A stretch of DNA of 64,000 nt. It comes from Streptomyces sp. NBC_01351. GTDB lineage: Bacteria > Actinomycetota > Actinomycetes > Streptomycetales > Streptomycetaceae. Below the pieces are notes generated by a model. The model was not told the DNA's origin, ran no database searches, and saw only the letters and a program-made list of their open reading frames with translations. Each line of letters begins with the position of its first letter. Position 1 is the first letter of the stretch. The stretch is taken from contig NZ_CP108356.1 in assembly GCF_036237315.1 (NCBI RefSeq), forward strand, positions 7,755,501 through 7,819,500, in the 5' to 3' direction. This document shows, piece after piece, positions 1-8,296 of the stretch. Position numbers and translations under genes: made by a program.

Positions 1-178
1 TCGCGCGGGCCCCGCGCTTCTCCGCCAGGGCGACGACCTCCTCGGCCGCGCGGCGGTTGGCGTGATAGCCGACGGCGATCTGCGCCTTCTCGTCGGCGAA
101 CGCCAGCGCGGTCGCTCGGCCGATGCCCGAACTGGCGCCGGTGATCAGGACTGTTCTGCCTGCCAATCCCAGGTCCAT
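1..178 (-). CDS. SDR-family oxidoreductase, N-terminal part (cut by window edge)
   Basis: The first 59 codons of a short-chain dehydrogenase/reductase; the rest lies beyond the left edge. Translation from the ATG at 178 gives the Rossmann opening GRTVLITGASSGIGRATAL, with the TGxxxGIG cofactor loop of classical SDRs at about residues 13-20. It lies 32 bp downstream of the MarR gene on the same strand, so the two are probably co-transcribed and this enzyme is a likely target of that regulator. The substrate cannot be inferred from this fragment. Confidence 0.85.
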   Translation of the reverse strand, partial: MDLGLAGRTVLITGASSGIGRATALAFADEKAQIAVGYHANRRAAEEVVALAEKRGARA

Positions 179-210
179 CTGTTCCCCCTTGGTTTTCCCT
201 GACGTGCGTT

Positions 211-651
211 CTAAGGACGGTTGTCGCGGATCTTGTTCAGGATCCGGGTGAGCTCAGTGGTTTCCGCTTCGGTGAGTCCGCTGGTGGAGGCCCTGTCGGC
301 GTCCGCCCAGGCGGTGACGACCTCCTGGACGGCGGCTTCGCCGCGCTCGGTCAGGCGCAGCCGGGTCACCCGTCGGTCGGCGGGGTCGGCGGCGCGTGCC
401 ACGAACCCGGTCCGTTCCATGCGGGTGATGGCTTTGGCGACGGTGGGCTGCTCGAAACCGAGCCGCTGAACCAGCTCCGCCTGGGTGGTCCCGGGATGCT
501 CGTGAACGTCCACCAGTAGGAGTTCCTGTCCCAGGTGGAGGCCGAGCGGCCCCACCCTGAGCTGCAGTTGGGCGCGGTGGGCCTTGGCGGCCTCGCTGAG
601 CGCGTAGCCGACCGGCCCGGTCGCGGCCGCGACCGCACGGCCGCTCGTCAC
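211..651 (-). CDS. MarR-family transcriptional regulator
   Basis: A 146-aa protein with GTG start, the usual MarR length. The winged helix-turn-helix lies at about residues 50-105: a recognition-helix segment (TQAELVQRLGFEQPTVAKAI) is followed by a wing containing DPADRRV, typical of MarR proteins. Flanking helices would form the dimer interface. It heads a leftward unit with a truncated SDR gene and diverges from the hypothetical gene at 889. A perfect 45-bp palindrome 40 bp upstream of the start is the obvious operator and implies autoregulation. The ligand is unknown; MarR proteins beside oxidoreductases often sense phenolics or oxidants. Confidence 0.93.
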   Translation of the reverse strand: MTSGRAVAAATGPVGYALSEAAKAHRAQLQLRVGPLGLHLGQELLLVDVHEHPGTTQAELVQRLGFEQPTVAKAITRMERTGFVARAADPADRRVTRLRLTERGEAAVQEVVTAWADADRASTSGLTEAETTELTRILNKIRDNRP

Positions 652-690
652 GTGGAGACCGGGGGCTGCAGAGCCCGGACGCGGACATCG

Positions 691-735
691 AAGGGTTCCA
701 TAGTCGGCTATTCTATAGCCGACTATGGAACCCTT
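691..735. promoter_or_regulatory. 45-bp perfect palindrome, probable MarR operator
   Basis: Arms 691-711 and 715-735 are perfect 21-bp reverse complements around a 3-bp centre (tct). The core reads tagtcggctat/atagccgacta. It lies between marR (start 651) and the divergent gene at 889, 40 bp from the marR start. MarR dimers usually bind 16-20 bp palindromes, so this could hold one dimer on the core plus contacts outside it, or two dimers. The inner sequence is AT-rich enough to include a -10 region in both directions. Confidence 0.8.
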
Positions 736-888
736 TCAAGGGCCCGAACCGCACTGTCCGGACGTGATGTCGAGGCGGAGCCGAAGATCGCGTATACCTC
801 TCTGTGGGCAGCGATGCGGACGGCCACGGATGAGCCCCGCAGCTGCCCGACCGAACCGCCCTACAAGCGAAATGAAGCGACTCGTACC

Positions 889-1410
889 GTGAACGACATA
901 GACCCGGCACCCATGGCACCCATCGAGGACACGCGCTTCGGCGCGATCACCGTCCGGCAGGACGGCCAGGACCGCATCGAGGTCGCGGGCGAGGCGATCC
1001 CGCACGTGGTCCTGGAGCGCGACCCGGCGGCGGAGGCCGACCCGCAGATCGCCATCGGCACACGTGACCCGGCCCGCCTCACCCTGCGAATCGACGGCGT
1101 GGAAGTGGAGTTGAAGCCGGCCAAGGGCAGGCTGAGCCGCCGCTCGTACCGGGTGGACGTGGAGTACGAGGGGACGAGCTACCGCCTGGTCCCGGACTCC
1201 GTCCCCAGCAGCCGGCTGACCCGCGACGGCGCGCACATCGGTGACTTCTCCTCGGACGGCGACGAGATGGTCATCGCCGAATGGCGGGAGGGTTCCGAGA
1301 TCCGGCCGGCGGACGCGGCGATCGGCTACGCCCTGGCCTCGGCGTTCGGCACGGGCGGACTGCCCATGTGGATGATGATCGTCGACGGCGTGAGCAGCGC
1401 GCTCCCCTAG
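889..1410 (+). CDS. Hypothetical beta-rich protein
   Basis: A 173-aa protein from the GTG at 889; the ATG at 913 is an alternative. No signal peptide or membrane segment is visible. The sequence alternates short hydrophobic and charged stretches (ITVRQDG, LTLRIDGVEVELK, YRVDVEYEG) as in a beta-barrel or tubby/LURP-one-like fold, and ends with a hydrophobic helix (AAIGYALASAFGTG) before the C-terminus. That fold assignment is an impression only. It diverges from marR across the 45-bp palindrome, so it may belong to the same regulon. Confidence 0.7.
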   Translation: MNDIDPAPMAPIEDTRFGAITVRQDGQDRIEVAGEAIPHVVLERDPAAEADPQIAIGTRDPARLTLRIDGVEVELKPAKGRLSRRSYRVDVEYEGTSYRLVPDSVPSSRLTRDGAHIGDFSSDGDEMVIAEWREGSEIRPADAAIGYALASAFGTGGLPMWMMIVDGVSSALP

Positions 1411-1476
1411 ACCTCAGACCTCAGACTTCAGACCATGGACCTTGGACACAAGGCCGGTCGGCTGCTGTCGCTGTGT

Positions 1477-2088
1477 TCATGCCGCTCCCCGCGACTTCCA
1501 CGACCACACCGCGTGCTCCAACCCGCCGGGCTCGTGACCGAGAGCGGCGGCCGCGCCCTCGTACGCGCTCCGCAGCGCCTCGTACCGCAGGCCGACGACC
1601 CCCGCATCCGCCGCGAAGGCACGCAGGTGCACATCCACGGCGACCTGGGAGCGGCCGACGAGGTTACCGATGTAGTCCACGGTCTTCGGCCCGACCCCCT
1701 TCACCGAACGCAGCGCGGCACGGTTGGCGGCGTGGTCGAGCCACACGTGGAGGTCGGCCCGGGTGTCGACGCCCTGGGCGGCCAGCAGATCCGCGATGCC
1801 GTGGGCCGTCGCGACCCGGCGGGGGTCGGCGAAGTCCATGGCGACGGCGAGGTCTTCGGCGGCGAGCCGGGAGCGGAAGCCGCCGACGGTGGCCGCGTCG
1901 GGCCACGCCGCCTGGAGCCGGAGAATCCGCGGCCGGATCGTGAACTCGTACTTCCGGCGGGCCTGGAAACTCGCGTCGCAGATCACGGCGCCCATGTGCG
2001 TCCAGCCGCCGGGAGGCGGGAACGGGCCGTCGCCGAGGACGGCCCGTACGTGGACGGTGAGCTGCCGGACAGGGTCGAGTGCCGTCAT
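1477..2088 (-). CDS. HhH-GPD DNA glycosylase, endonuclease III-like
   Basis: A 203-aa protein in the endonuclease III superfamily. The helix-hairpin-helix is at residues 128-142 (SVKGVGPKTVDYIGN), with K135 at the position of the Nth catalytic lysine. D152 in VDVHLRAF matches the catalytic aspartate 17-18 residues later. This pairing predicts a bifunctional glycosylase/AP lyase acting on damaged bases. Unlike classical Nth it has no four-cysteine [4Fe-4S] motif at the C-terminus and is slightly short, so it belongs to a cluster-less subgroup with uncertain substrate. The ATG at 2088 is preceded by no rival start close by. Confidence 0.8.
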   Translation of the reverse strand: MTALDPVRQLTVHVRAVLGDGPFPPPGGWTHMGAVICDASFQARRKYEFTIRPRILRLQAAWPDAATVGGFRSRLAAEDLAVAMDFADPRRVATAHGIADLLAAQGVDTRADLHVWLDHAANRAALRSVKGVGPKTVDYIGNLVGRSQVAVDVHLRAFAADAGVVGLRYEALRSAYEGAAAALGHEPGGLEHAVWSWKSRGAA

Positions 2089-2164
2089 GGGCCCATCATT
2101 GCCTTGTGCCAGGCGGCTCCGCAGCCCGATGGGGCAACGGCCCCTCCGGCTCGCGGTACCCGCG

Positions 2165-2596
2165 TCAGTCGAGGGCGTCGAGCAGCGCCCGTGCCCCGTT
2201 CGCCAGGGCCGCCAGGTCGGCGCGGGAGGCGCTGACGGCCTCGATGTGCGGGACCCCGTCCCGGCGGGAACCGAAGTACGCGTCGACGATGACGTACGGC
2301 TCCGACTGGTCGAAGCCGACCACCGCGTCCACCCGGGCGTAGCCGTCGTCGTACAGCGGCAGGGAGTCGGACTCGCCGGCCCCGGCCGCCAGGGTGTCGA
2401 GGATGCCGCGGGCGAAGCCCCGTACGTCCTCCGCGCGCGCCACGCCCAACAGGTGCGGCGTGATCTCCACGAGCCAGCTACCGTCCACCGCCCTGCGCCA
2501 GACGGTGAAGCGGACCGACTGGCCCCGGCCGTCCTCCAGGGCGCCGAACTGCGCCGCGATCTCGCTGTCTTCCCGTATCGCCCGAACGTCGTCCAT
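2165..2596 (-). CDS. Hypothetical protein, 143 aa
   Basis: An ATG-started acidic soluble protein with high coding quality but no motif I recognise. It contains a central beta-like stretch (SVRFTVWRRAVDGSWLVEIT), then an amphipathic helix (VRGFARGILDTLAAGA), and ends in an alanine/leucine-rich helix (RADLAALANGARALLDALD). Nothing indicates secretion or DNA binding. It lies 76 bp upstream of, and on the same strand as, the glycosylase gene, so co-transcription is possible. No function is proposed. Confidence 0.7.
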   Translation of the reverse strand: MDDVRAIREDSEIAAQFGALEDGRGQSVRFTVWRRAVDGSWLVEITPHLLGVARAEDVRGFARGILDTLAAGAGESDSLPLYDDGYARVDAVVGFDQSEPYVIVDAYFGSRRDGVPHIEAVSASRADLAALANGARALLDALD

Positions 2597-2753
2597 GCGC
2601 AGACGCTATCCCCACAGCTCGGCGGGAGCCCGGCGGACTACCGAGGCCCTGCGAGCCGGAGGCGATCGGTAGCCGCTCGATCCATGGCGTGCGCAACCGG
2701 TCGCCGCCCCCGGGGAAGAACCACGCGGGGCGGCAGGTTGTGAACATGGCTAC

Positions 2754-2775
2754 GTGTGCGCACGCATGCGCACAC
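2754..2775. promoter_or_regulatory. 22-bp inverted repeat upstream of cupin gene
   Basis: Arms gtgtgcgca (2754-2762) and tgcgcacac (2767-2775) are perfect reverse complements around cgca. The repeat ends 21 bp before the cupin ATG, just ahead of its ribosome-binding site, so a bound repressor would block transcription or early elongation. The symmetry and size suit a TetR-, MarR- or GntR-type dimer. No regulator gene is adjacent. Confidence 0.6.
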
Positions 2776-2796
2776 AAGACACGGGAGGGGAAAGAG

Positions 2797-3279
2797 ATGT
2801 CGTACCCGGAGCCCCGCTATTTCGCGGACAACGGTGAGGCCAGCGCCGTGTTCAGGCCGGTGGACACGCCGGCCGAGCTGTCGTCTCCGAAGGGGGACGC
2901 CACGCACTACCTGGCCACGAAGGCGTCCACCAACGGGGAGTTCGGCCTCTACCGCGTCGAGATGAGCGCCGGCGCCGGCGGTCCGAAGACGCACTTCCAC
3001 AAGACCATCTCGGAGTCGTTCTTCATCCTGGACGGGACGGTACGGCTGTTCAACGGCGCCGACTGGATAGACGCGAAGAAGGGCGACTTCCTGTACGTGC
3101 CGCAGGGCGGCTTGCACGCCTTCCGCAACGACTCGGACGCGCCGGCGGAGATGCTGATGCTGTTCGCGCCGGGGGCGCCGCGGGAGGAGTACTTCGAGGG
3201 GCTGTCACAGCTCGCCGACGCGACCGACGAAGAGCGCACCGAGTTCTTCATCAGGCACGACTCGTACTTCGTCGACTAG
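2797..3279 (+). CDS. Cupin-domain protein
   Basis: A 160-aa single-domain cupin. Metal ligands fit H66 and H68 in KTHFHK, E73 in ISESF, and H107 in GGLHAF, matching the G(X)5HXH(X)3-4E and second cupin motifs. Such proteins act as small dioxygenases, isomerases or sensors; the substrate cannot be told. The ATG at 2797 was chosen because ggaggggaaag precedes it at good spacing. An in-frame ATG at 2746 would put the 22-bp inverted repeat inside the gene and lacks a comparable ribosome-binding site. Confidence 0.85.
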   Translation: MSYPEPRYFADNGEASAVFRPVDTPAELSSPKGDATHYLATKASTNGEFGLYRVEMSAGAGGPKTHFHKTISESFFILDGTVRLFNGADWIDAKKGDFLYVPQGGLHAFRNDSDAPAEMLMLFAPGAPREEYFEGLSQLADATDEERTEFFIRHDSYFVD

Positions 3280-3358
3280 CCGGTCCGCCGGCCCTTGGCG
3301 CGCACCCGAGCCGGGATGGTGCCACGCTGGACATGCAGTCTTCCCGTGGAGAAGAGCC

Positions 3359-3928
3359 ATGGCCCGTGCACTCACGCGTGATCCGGCGGCGCAAGCCTCG
3401 CGCATGCCGCTGGCCTCGGCCCTCCTGGCCTGTGCTCTGCTCGCCGGGCCAGGCGGCCCGATGGCCGCGGCTGCCGGCGGACGCGACGACGTACGAGCGG
3501 GTTCCGTACCCCCTTGCCAGGGCAGCGGGCTCGTGGCGGACGGTGCCCAGCGTCTCGGGGCGACCCGGATACGGATCACCGTGGTCAACGAAGGCCCGCA
3601 GCCCTGCGCCCTCCAAGGCCATCCCACCCTCGCCCTCGCCGGCCAGGGCTCCCCGCACCGGAACAGGCCCCTCGCCGTGCACAGGGAGGGCGTCGCGCGG
3701 CCGGTGCAGCTGGCCGTCGGAGGTGTCGCGGAAGCCCTCGTCTCGTTCACCCCGGTCCTCGGTGAGGCCGACGGATACTGCGCCTCCCGCGACGCCGAGC
3801 CGTTCGTCGCGCCCTCGATGGTCGTGGGCATCGCAGGCGGCCGGTTCCAGCTGGCACTCGACGACGGCGGGAACTTCGCCCTGTGCGGCGGCAGCGTCCA
3901 CGCCACCGCCTTCCGTCCGGCCTCCTGA
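3359..3928 (+). CDS. Secreted DUF4232-family protein
   Basis: A 189-aa protein with an N-terminal signal-like hydrophobic stretch (about residues 16-38, PLASALLACALLAG...MAAAAG). The mature part carries the DUF4232 pattern: VNEGPQPCALQGHPTLAL resembles the conserved N-x-G-x-x-x-C-x-L-x-G-x-P segment, with further cysteines at CQGSG, YCASR and LCGGS that could form disulfides. This family is common and exported in actinomycetes, without a defined function. The start is supported by ggagaag 5 bp upstream. Confidence 0.75.
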   Translation: MARALTRDPAAQASRMPLASALLACALLAGPGGPMAAAAGGRDDVRAGSVPPCQGSGLVADGAQRLGATRIRITVVNEGPQPCALQGHPTLALAGQGSPHRNRPLAVHREGVARPVQLAVGGVAEALVSFTPVLGEADGYCASRDAEPFVAPSMVVGIAGGRFQLALDDGGNFALCGGSVHATAFRPAS

Positions 3929-3956
3929 ACCGGGGGAGACGAGTGCAGCGGGTAGT

Positions 3957-3977
3957 GTCGATCACGGCCGTGTCGAC
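3957..3977. promoter_or_regulatory. Inverted repeat before the NAD(P)H oxidoreductase gene
   Basis: The segment has outer arms gtcga/tcgac and an inner perfect palindrome cacggccgtg, interrupted by one unpaired t. It ends 11 bp before the ATG at 3989 and overlaps the only plausible -10 sequence (tagtgt, 3953-3958). It is a candidate operator, but short palindromes are common in such GC-rich DNA. Confidence 0.4.
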
Positions 3978-3988
3978 AGGGGGACAAG

Positions 3989-4645
3989 ATGCGTACAGGC
4001 GTGTATCTCGCACATCCGCGTCCGGGGAGCTTCAACCACGCGGTGTTCGACGCCGTCGTGAAGGAGCTGCGCGGGCAAGGGGCCGAGGTGTTGGCGCACG
4101 ACCTCTACGCCGAGGGCTTCGCACCGCTGCTCACCGCCGAGGAGACGGGAACGGTCGAGTCGGCCGCACCCGCCCACGACGCGCAACTGGCGCTGCACCG
4201 ACGCGAAGTGGCCACACTGGACGCCATGGTGTTCGTCCACCCGAACTGGTGGGGCATGCCGCCCGCCGTCCTGACGGGCTGGGTGCAACGCGTACTCGTG
4301 CCCGGAGTCGCCTACAAGCTGGGTACCGCGGAGGGTGAACCCGCCGGTCTCCTCAAGGCGGGCAGGGCCCTCGTCCTGAACACCTCCGACACCCCCGCCG
4401 AGCGGGAAGAGGGGGAGTTCGGCGACCCGTTGCAGCGGATCTGGTCCGCGTGCGTCCTGCCGTACGTCGGCGTCTCCGACGTGCGCCGGGTCGTCTTCCG
4501 AACGGTCACCGACTCGGCCGAGGAAGAACGCGCGGCCTGGTTGGAGCGGGCACGCCTGGAGGCAGCCTCCCTCTTGGTGCAGCCGAGTCCGCTCGGTGCA
4601 GACGGCGGGCGGTGGCCCGTCGTCCGGACGGGAGGCGGGTCGTGA
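3989..4645 (+). CDS. NAD(P)H:quinone oxidoreductase-like flavodoxin-fold protein
   Basis: A 218-aa protein of the flavodoxin_2 family (MdaB/KefF/NQO type). The N-terminus (GVYLAHPRPGSFNHAV) forms the FMN/FAD phosphate loop, and HPNWWGMPPAVLTGWVQRVLVPGVAY at about residues 89-114 is the family's flavin-binding signature. It should reduce quinones or other electrophiles by two-electron transfer in the cytosol. The tail after residue 190 is longer than usual and probably disordered. The gene stands alone and converges on the membrane NTPase. Confidence 0.88.
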   Translation: MRTGVYLAHPRPGSFNHAVFDAVVKELRGQGAEVLAHDLYAEGFAPLLTAEETGTVESAAPAHDAQLALHRREVATLDAMVFVHPNWWGMPPAVLTGWVQRVLVPGVAYKLGTAEGEPAGLLKAGRALVLNTSDTPAEREEGEFGDPLQRIWSACVLPYVGVSDVRRVVFRTVTDSAEEERAAWLERARLEAASLLVQPSPLGADGGRWPVVRTGGGS

Positions 4646-4714
4646 GCGGCCACCGCGCGTCGCGGCCCACGCCCGACCGGGGACTGTGGCCGGCCGCGGT
4701 CCCCGGCACGCCCG

Positions 4715-7513
4715 TCACGCGGACAGGCTCGGCAGCCCCCAGGCGCGTCGGACCCGCTCGATGAGTACGAGGGCGCTGTACGGGGAAACGGCCAGCTCCA
4801 GCCGCATGTCGGCGAGACGTTGGGCCGAGCCGTCCGGCTCACCGGCTTCGACCACCCCGCTGCGCTGGTCGAAGCCGGTGGGGGTGAAGATCTGGAGCAG
4901 GGTCAGCACGTACGCGACGTACGACCGGGCTTCGGCGATCAGCGAGCGGGTCCCCTCGGGAAGCGCCGCCTCGCCCACGGCCGGGTGGCGGGCGAACGCC
5001 CCCAGCACCGCGATGAGTTGGTCGGCACTCTGCGGGGTCGCCGCGTCCAGCCGCTCGGCGAGGAGCCGGTGCCCGACCATCACGGGCGCGCTCTCCGGCG
5101 TCCACGACTGGGCGGCCAGCAGGGTCCGGAACCCGGCCAGGGTATCGGACAGTTCCTCCGCCAGCATCAGCAGAGCGATGTCGGGCAGTTCCACGTACGC
5201 GGTGCTCTGGCGCAGCTCGACCAGGCCGAGCGCGCACCGGATGAGATCGCGCGGGATCCCGCCGGACAGTGCGTGGGCGAGGACGGCGTACGGGCGGGGC
5301 AGCCCGGGCACGCGCTCGGCCAGGATCGCCACCGACTCCGTCACCGTCATCGGGCGCACGTGGACCACGTCGTCGAAGGTGCTGTCCGTGGTGTCGCGGT
5401 GCGGCAGCCCCCGACGCACGAACCCCGCGCTGACGTCCTCGGCCACCGACACCAGGCAGTAGATCCTGGGTATGCCGAGGATCGCCTTGATCTCGCCGAG
5501 AAACGTGCGCGCCTGCTCCGGCGTCCCCATCCGGTCGAGTTCGTCGATGCACAGGAACACGTGACCGCCGCTGCTCTTCGTGGTCAGCTCGTCCGCGATC
5601 GCCCCCACCAAGTCCCGGAACTCCGCCACCAGTTGGGGGAAGTTCGGCGGCATGCTGGAAAGGGTGGAGGCGTGTGCGCTCCCGAACAGGGCTCCCGGGG
5701 CCAGGTTGAGGGCGGCGGACGTGCCCTGGACCGTGCGGAGCCGGTAGAGCTGGTCCAGGCAGCGCCGGGCGAGATCGGTCTGCGTCGAGCGCCGTTTGCG
5801 CCGCGGCGCCGCGAAGGCGACCAGCGCCAACCCGACCATGAGCAGCCCCAGTCGGGCGGGGTTCTCGGCGTCGTACACGATCGGGCGGGTGATCGAGAAG
5901 GCCGACATGAGGGCGATGAGGGAGAGGCCGCTCAACGCCGCGCCCATGAGTGAACGGTCGCCTCCGGTGAGCCGGCGCGGGAAGCGGGAGCCGACGACGA
6001 GCAGGAACACGAACGGCGGAGCGCCCAACGTGACGACGATGGGCACGACCTCGGCCACCGAGCCGTTGAGATCGCCGAGGGGAGGGAAGGCGCGGTAGCA
6101 GTTCGCCAAGCCGTCGACCAGTGGTACGGCCGTCACGAGCCAGCCGACGGCCCACAGGAGGACCCAGCCGGCCCGGTCCTCCTTCTCCACCCCCAGGAGG
6201 CGGCGGAGCCGGCCGGGTGCGCGAAGGCGCCACACCGCGTAGCCCGCGTACACGATCGTCAGGGAGAAGAGGACGGACTGGCCCCGCCACATCAGGATCA
6301 CCGTCTGGACGAGGTCGTGGCCCGCCTCCGTGACCGGGCCCAGCAGCCCCTTGCCGTGGCCGCCCCACCATCCGCGCACCGCCGCGGCCGTGCCCAGGAC
6401 CAGCAGCGCGGCAGTCGGCACGGCGAACAGCAGCCAGCGGACGCCGCGCCGGACCCGCCCGACGGCCAGGCGCCGCAGTCGTACGAGCCCCGACAAGCGG
6501 CTGAAGTCCGGAACCGGTTGGCCGTTCTGCCACAAGTACCGCTCGCACACCCCGATCAGGCAGGTCAGCAGGAAGTCGTACGGGGTGTAGGCGGCGGGTA
6601 CGGCGACCTTGATCACCAGGTCCGGCTCGGGCACGCTTTCCGTGCCGAGTTCCGGGGGCTCGTGCCGCAGCAGCCGGCTCGCGGCGTCCAGCAGGGTGGT
6701 CTTGCCCACGCCGCGCGGCCCGCTGAGCGCGATGGTCCCGCCGTCGATCAGGCTCAGCTTGCGCGCCAACTGGGTCGCGCACGCACTGCGTACGAAGAAC
6801 CGGGCGTCGCCGCGGGCCCGAAGGCCCTGGTAGCCGTCGTACATCAGGACCGAGTGCGGGTCCTCCCCGAGCAGTGCCTCGATGACCTCCAACAAGACCT
6901 GGCGGGCACTGCGCGCGGTGAAATCGGTGGCGAGCTCCCGCAGCGTGCGGTCGACCTCGCTGTCGTCCAGCAGCAACAGTTGCAGGCGGGATCGGGAGTA
7001 CGCGGGCAGGGCGCGCAGTTGACGGCGGGCGAGGGGGCGCCGCCACAGCCAAGCGCCCACCGCCAGCAGGAGCCCGGACTCCGCCAACTGCACACCGATC
7101 GGCACCCCGTCGTACACCCCGGGAACGGCCAGCACCGCGATCAGGGTCAACAGGGCGGCCACCGAGGCCGGCTCCAAACCGATCTGGGCCCGCGCCCTGG
7201 CCAGCCGGCGCCGCGTCCGCGTCCGTCCTTCCAGGGCCCGGCACACCGCCACGTGGGCATCCGCCCCGAGCGCGAGCACCCGCTCCACGGCAGCCGGCGC
7301 CTCCATGGCGGCGCGCACCGCGTCGGCCGTCACCTCCGGGCGGCTCTGCAGCCGGCCGACGATGGCCTGCTCGGTCAGCAGCTGCTCGACCGCGCGCCGG
7401 TACACCGCGGCCTCCGCAGCGAAGCGCCAGCCACGGAACGGCGCGAGCGGAACGACCGCCGGCCCGGCCGGTTCCGGCGGAGCGGCCCCTGGATGCGTCA
7501 CGGCCTCCGTCAT
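4715..7513 (-). CDS. Membrane-embedded KAP-like P-loop NTPase
   Basis: A 932-aa protein. A Walker A motif (GPRGVGKTT, residues 265-273) and a Walker B motif (HVFLCIDELDRM, 651-662) are split by about 380 residues containing several hydrophobic segments (around 363-378, 410-427, 450-466, 490-508, 525-535, 555-570). A further hydrophobic pair lies near 117-157. Transmembrane helices inserted within an NTPase domain and the D-E-L-D-R Walker B resemble KAP-family P-loop NTPases, some of which act in defence or membrane organisation. The ATG at 7513 follows ggggaggag; the upstream in-frame extension has no ribosome-binding site. It stands alone. Confidence 0.75.
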   Translation of the reverse strand: MTEAVTHPGAAPPEPAGPAVVPLAPFRGWRFAAEAAVYRRAVEQLLTEQAIVGRLQSRPEVTADAVRAAMEAPAAVERVLALGADAHVAVCRALEGRTRTRRRLARARAQIGLEPASVAALLTLIAVLAVPGVYDGVPIGVQLAESGLLLAVGAWLWRRPLARRQLRALPAYSRSRLQLLLLDDSEVDRTLRELATDFTARSARQVLLEVIEALLGEDPHSVLMYDGYQGLRARGDARFFVRSACATQLARKLSLIDGGTIALSGPRGVGKTTLLDAASRLLRHEPPELGTESVPEPDLVIKVAVPAAYTPYDFLLTCLIGVCERYLWQNGQPVPDFSRLSGLVRLRRLAVGRVRRGVRWLLFAVPTAALLVLGTAAAVRGWWGGHGKGLLGPVTEAGHDLVQTVILMWRGQSVLFSLTIVYAGYAVWRLRAPGRLRRLLGVEKEDRAGWVLLWAVGWLVTAVPLVDGLANCYRAFPPLGDLNGSVAEVVPIVVTLGAPPFVFLLVVGSRFPRRLTGGDRSLMGAALSGLSLIALMSAFSITRPIVYDAENPARLGLLMVGLALVAFAAPRRKRRSTQTDLARRCLDQLYRLRTVQGTSAALNLAPGALFGSAHASTLSSMPPNFPQLVAEFRDLVGAIADELTTKSSGGHVFLCIDELDRMGTPEQARTFLGEIKAILGIPRIYCLVSVAEDVSAGFVRRGLPHRDTTDSTFDDVVHVRPMTVTESVAILAERVPGLPRPYAVLAHALSGGIPRDLIRCALGLVELRQSTAYVELPDIALLMLAEELSDTLAGFRTLLAAQSWTPESAPVMVGHRLLAERLDAATPQSADQLIAVLGAFARHPAVGEAALPEGTRSLIAEARSYVAYVLTLLQIFTPTGFDQRSGVVEAGEPDGSAQRLADMRLELAVSPYSALVLIERVRRAWGLPSLSA

Positions 7514-7719
7514 CGCTCGACTCCTCCCCAACGGCGCGGCCGGGCGAGCGTAGAACGCCCCGCCGGACTCGCGCAGTCGAACGCCACGATCGCCGCCGCC
7601 GCGGTCCGCGCGGGCGGGCCGGCCGCCGGGTGTGGTGGGTACCGGAAGACGAGACACGACACCGCCGGACCTCACGCGGCCCGCAGACCGTGGACCGGGC
7701 TCCGTGCCACTGTGGTGTC

Positions 7720-8292
7720 ATGACCATCGAAGTTCGTCCGGCCTCGGCCTTCGAGGACGTCCGCCTGGTGCTCGGACCGAAGTCACCCGCGTCCAACGTC
7801 TGCTGGTGCCTGAGCTACCGGATCCCGTCCAAGCTCAACAACGAGCTCCGCGGGCCCGCCCGCGGCGAGTACGTCGCCGAGCTGTGCCGGGCGGAGCCGC
7901 CTCCGGGAGTGATCGCGTACGACGGCGACGAGCCGGTCGGCTGGGCGGCGGTGGCGCCGCGCGCGGACACCTCCTTCGCGCACAGCCGGAAGATCCCGCA
8001 CGTGGACGACCTGCCGGTCTGGTCGCTGTGGTGCATCCGCGTACGACCCGGCCACCGCAAGCAGGGCATCTCCCACGCCCTCATCACCGGCGCCGTCGAG
8101 TTCGCCCGCTCCCACGGCGCACCGGCGATCGAGGCATACCCCCTCGACAACGGTGACGCCAAGGTCGACCTGACGATGGCGTACGCCGGGATCCGGAAGA
8201 ACTTCGAACGCGCCGGATTCGTCCACGCCGCCGACACCACCTCGGTGCTGGCCGGGCATCCCCGGATCCTGATGCGGCTCGACCTCCGCTGA
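7720..8292 (+). CDS. GNAT-family N-acetyltransferase
   Basis: A 190-aa protein. The acetyl-CoA-binding motif A is visible at about residues 103-122 (WCIRVRPGHRKQGISHALI), followed by helix alpha-3 and the motif B region (NFERAGFVHAADT). A cysteine-tryptophan segment (NVCWCLSYRIPS) near residue 28 is typical of a subgroup often annotated simply as GNAT. The start at 7720 (MTIEVRP) gives the normal family length. The acceptor is unknown. The gene diverges from the NTPase. Confidence 0.85.
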   Translation: MTIEVRPASAFEDVRLVLGPKSPASNVCWCLSYRIPSKLNNELRGPARGEYVAELCRAEPPPGVIAYDGDEPVGWAAVAPRADTSFAHSRKIPHVDDLPVWSLWCIRVRPGHRKQGISHALITGAVEFARSHGAPAIEAYPLDNGDAKVDLTMAYAGIRKNFERAGFVHAADTTSVLAGHPRILMRLDLR

Positions 8293-8296
8293 CGCG

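Noticed and set aside
2746..2796. Upstream in-frame ATG extending the cupin by 17 residues
   Set aside because: The extension would be encoded by the inverted repeat, contains an odd His/Cys/Ala run, and lacks a Shine-Dalgarno, whereas the ATG at 2797 has a strong one.
4820..5953. Long plus-strand frames antisense to the membrane NTPase
   Set aside because: Low-complexity Arg/Gly/Gln composition typical of shadow frames, without ribosome-binding sites; the minus-strand gene has Walker motifs and membrane helices.
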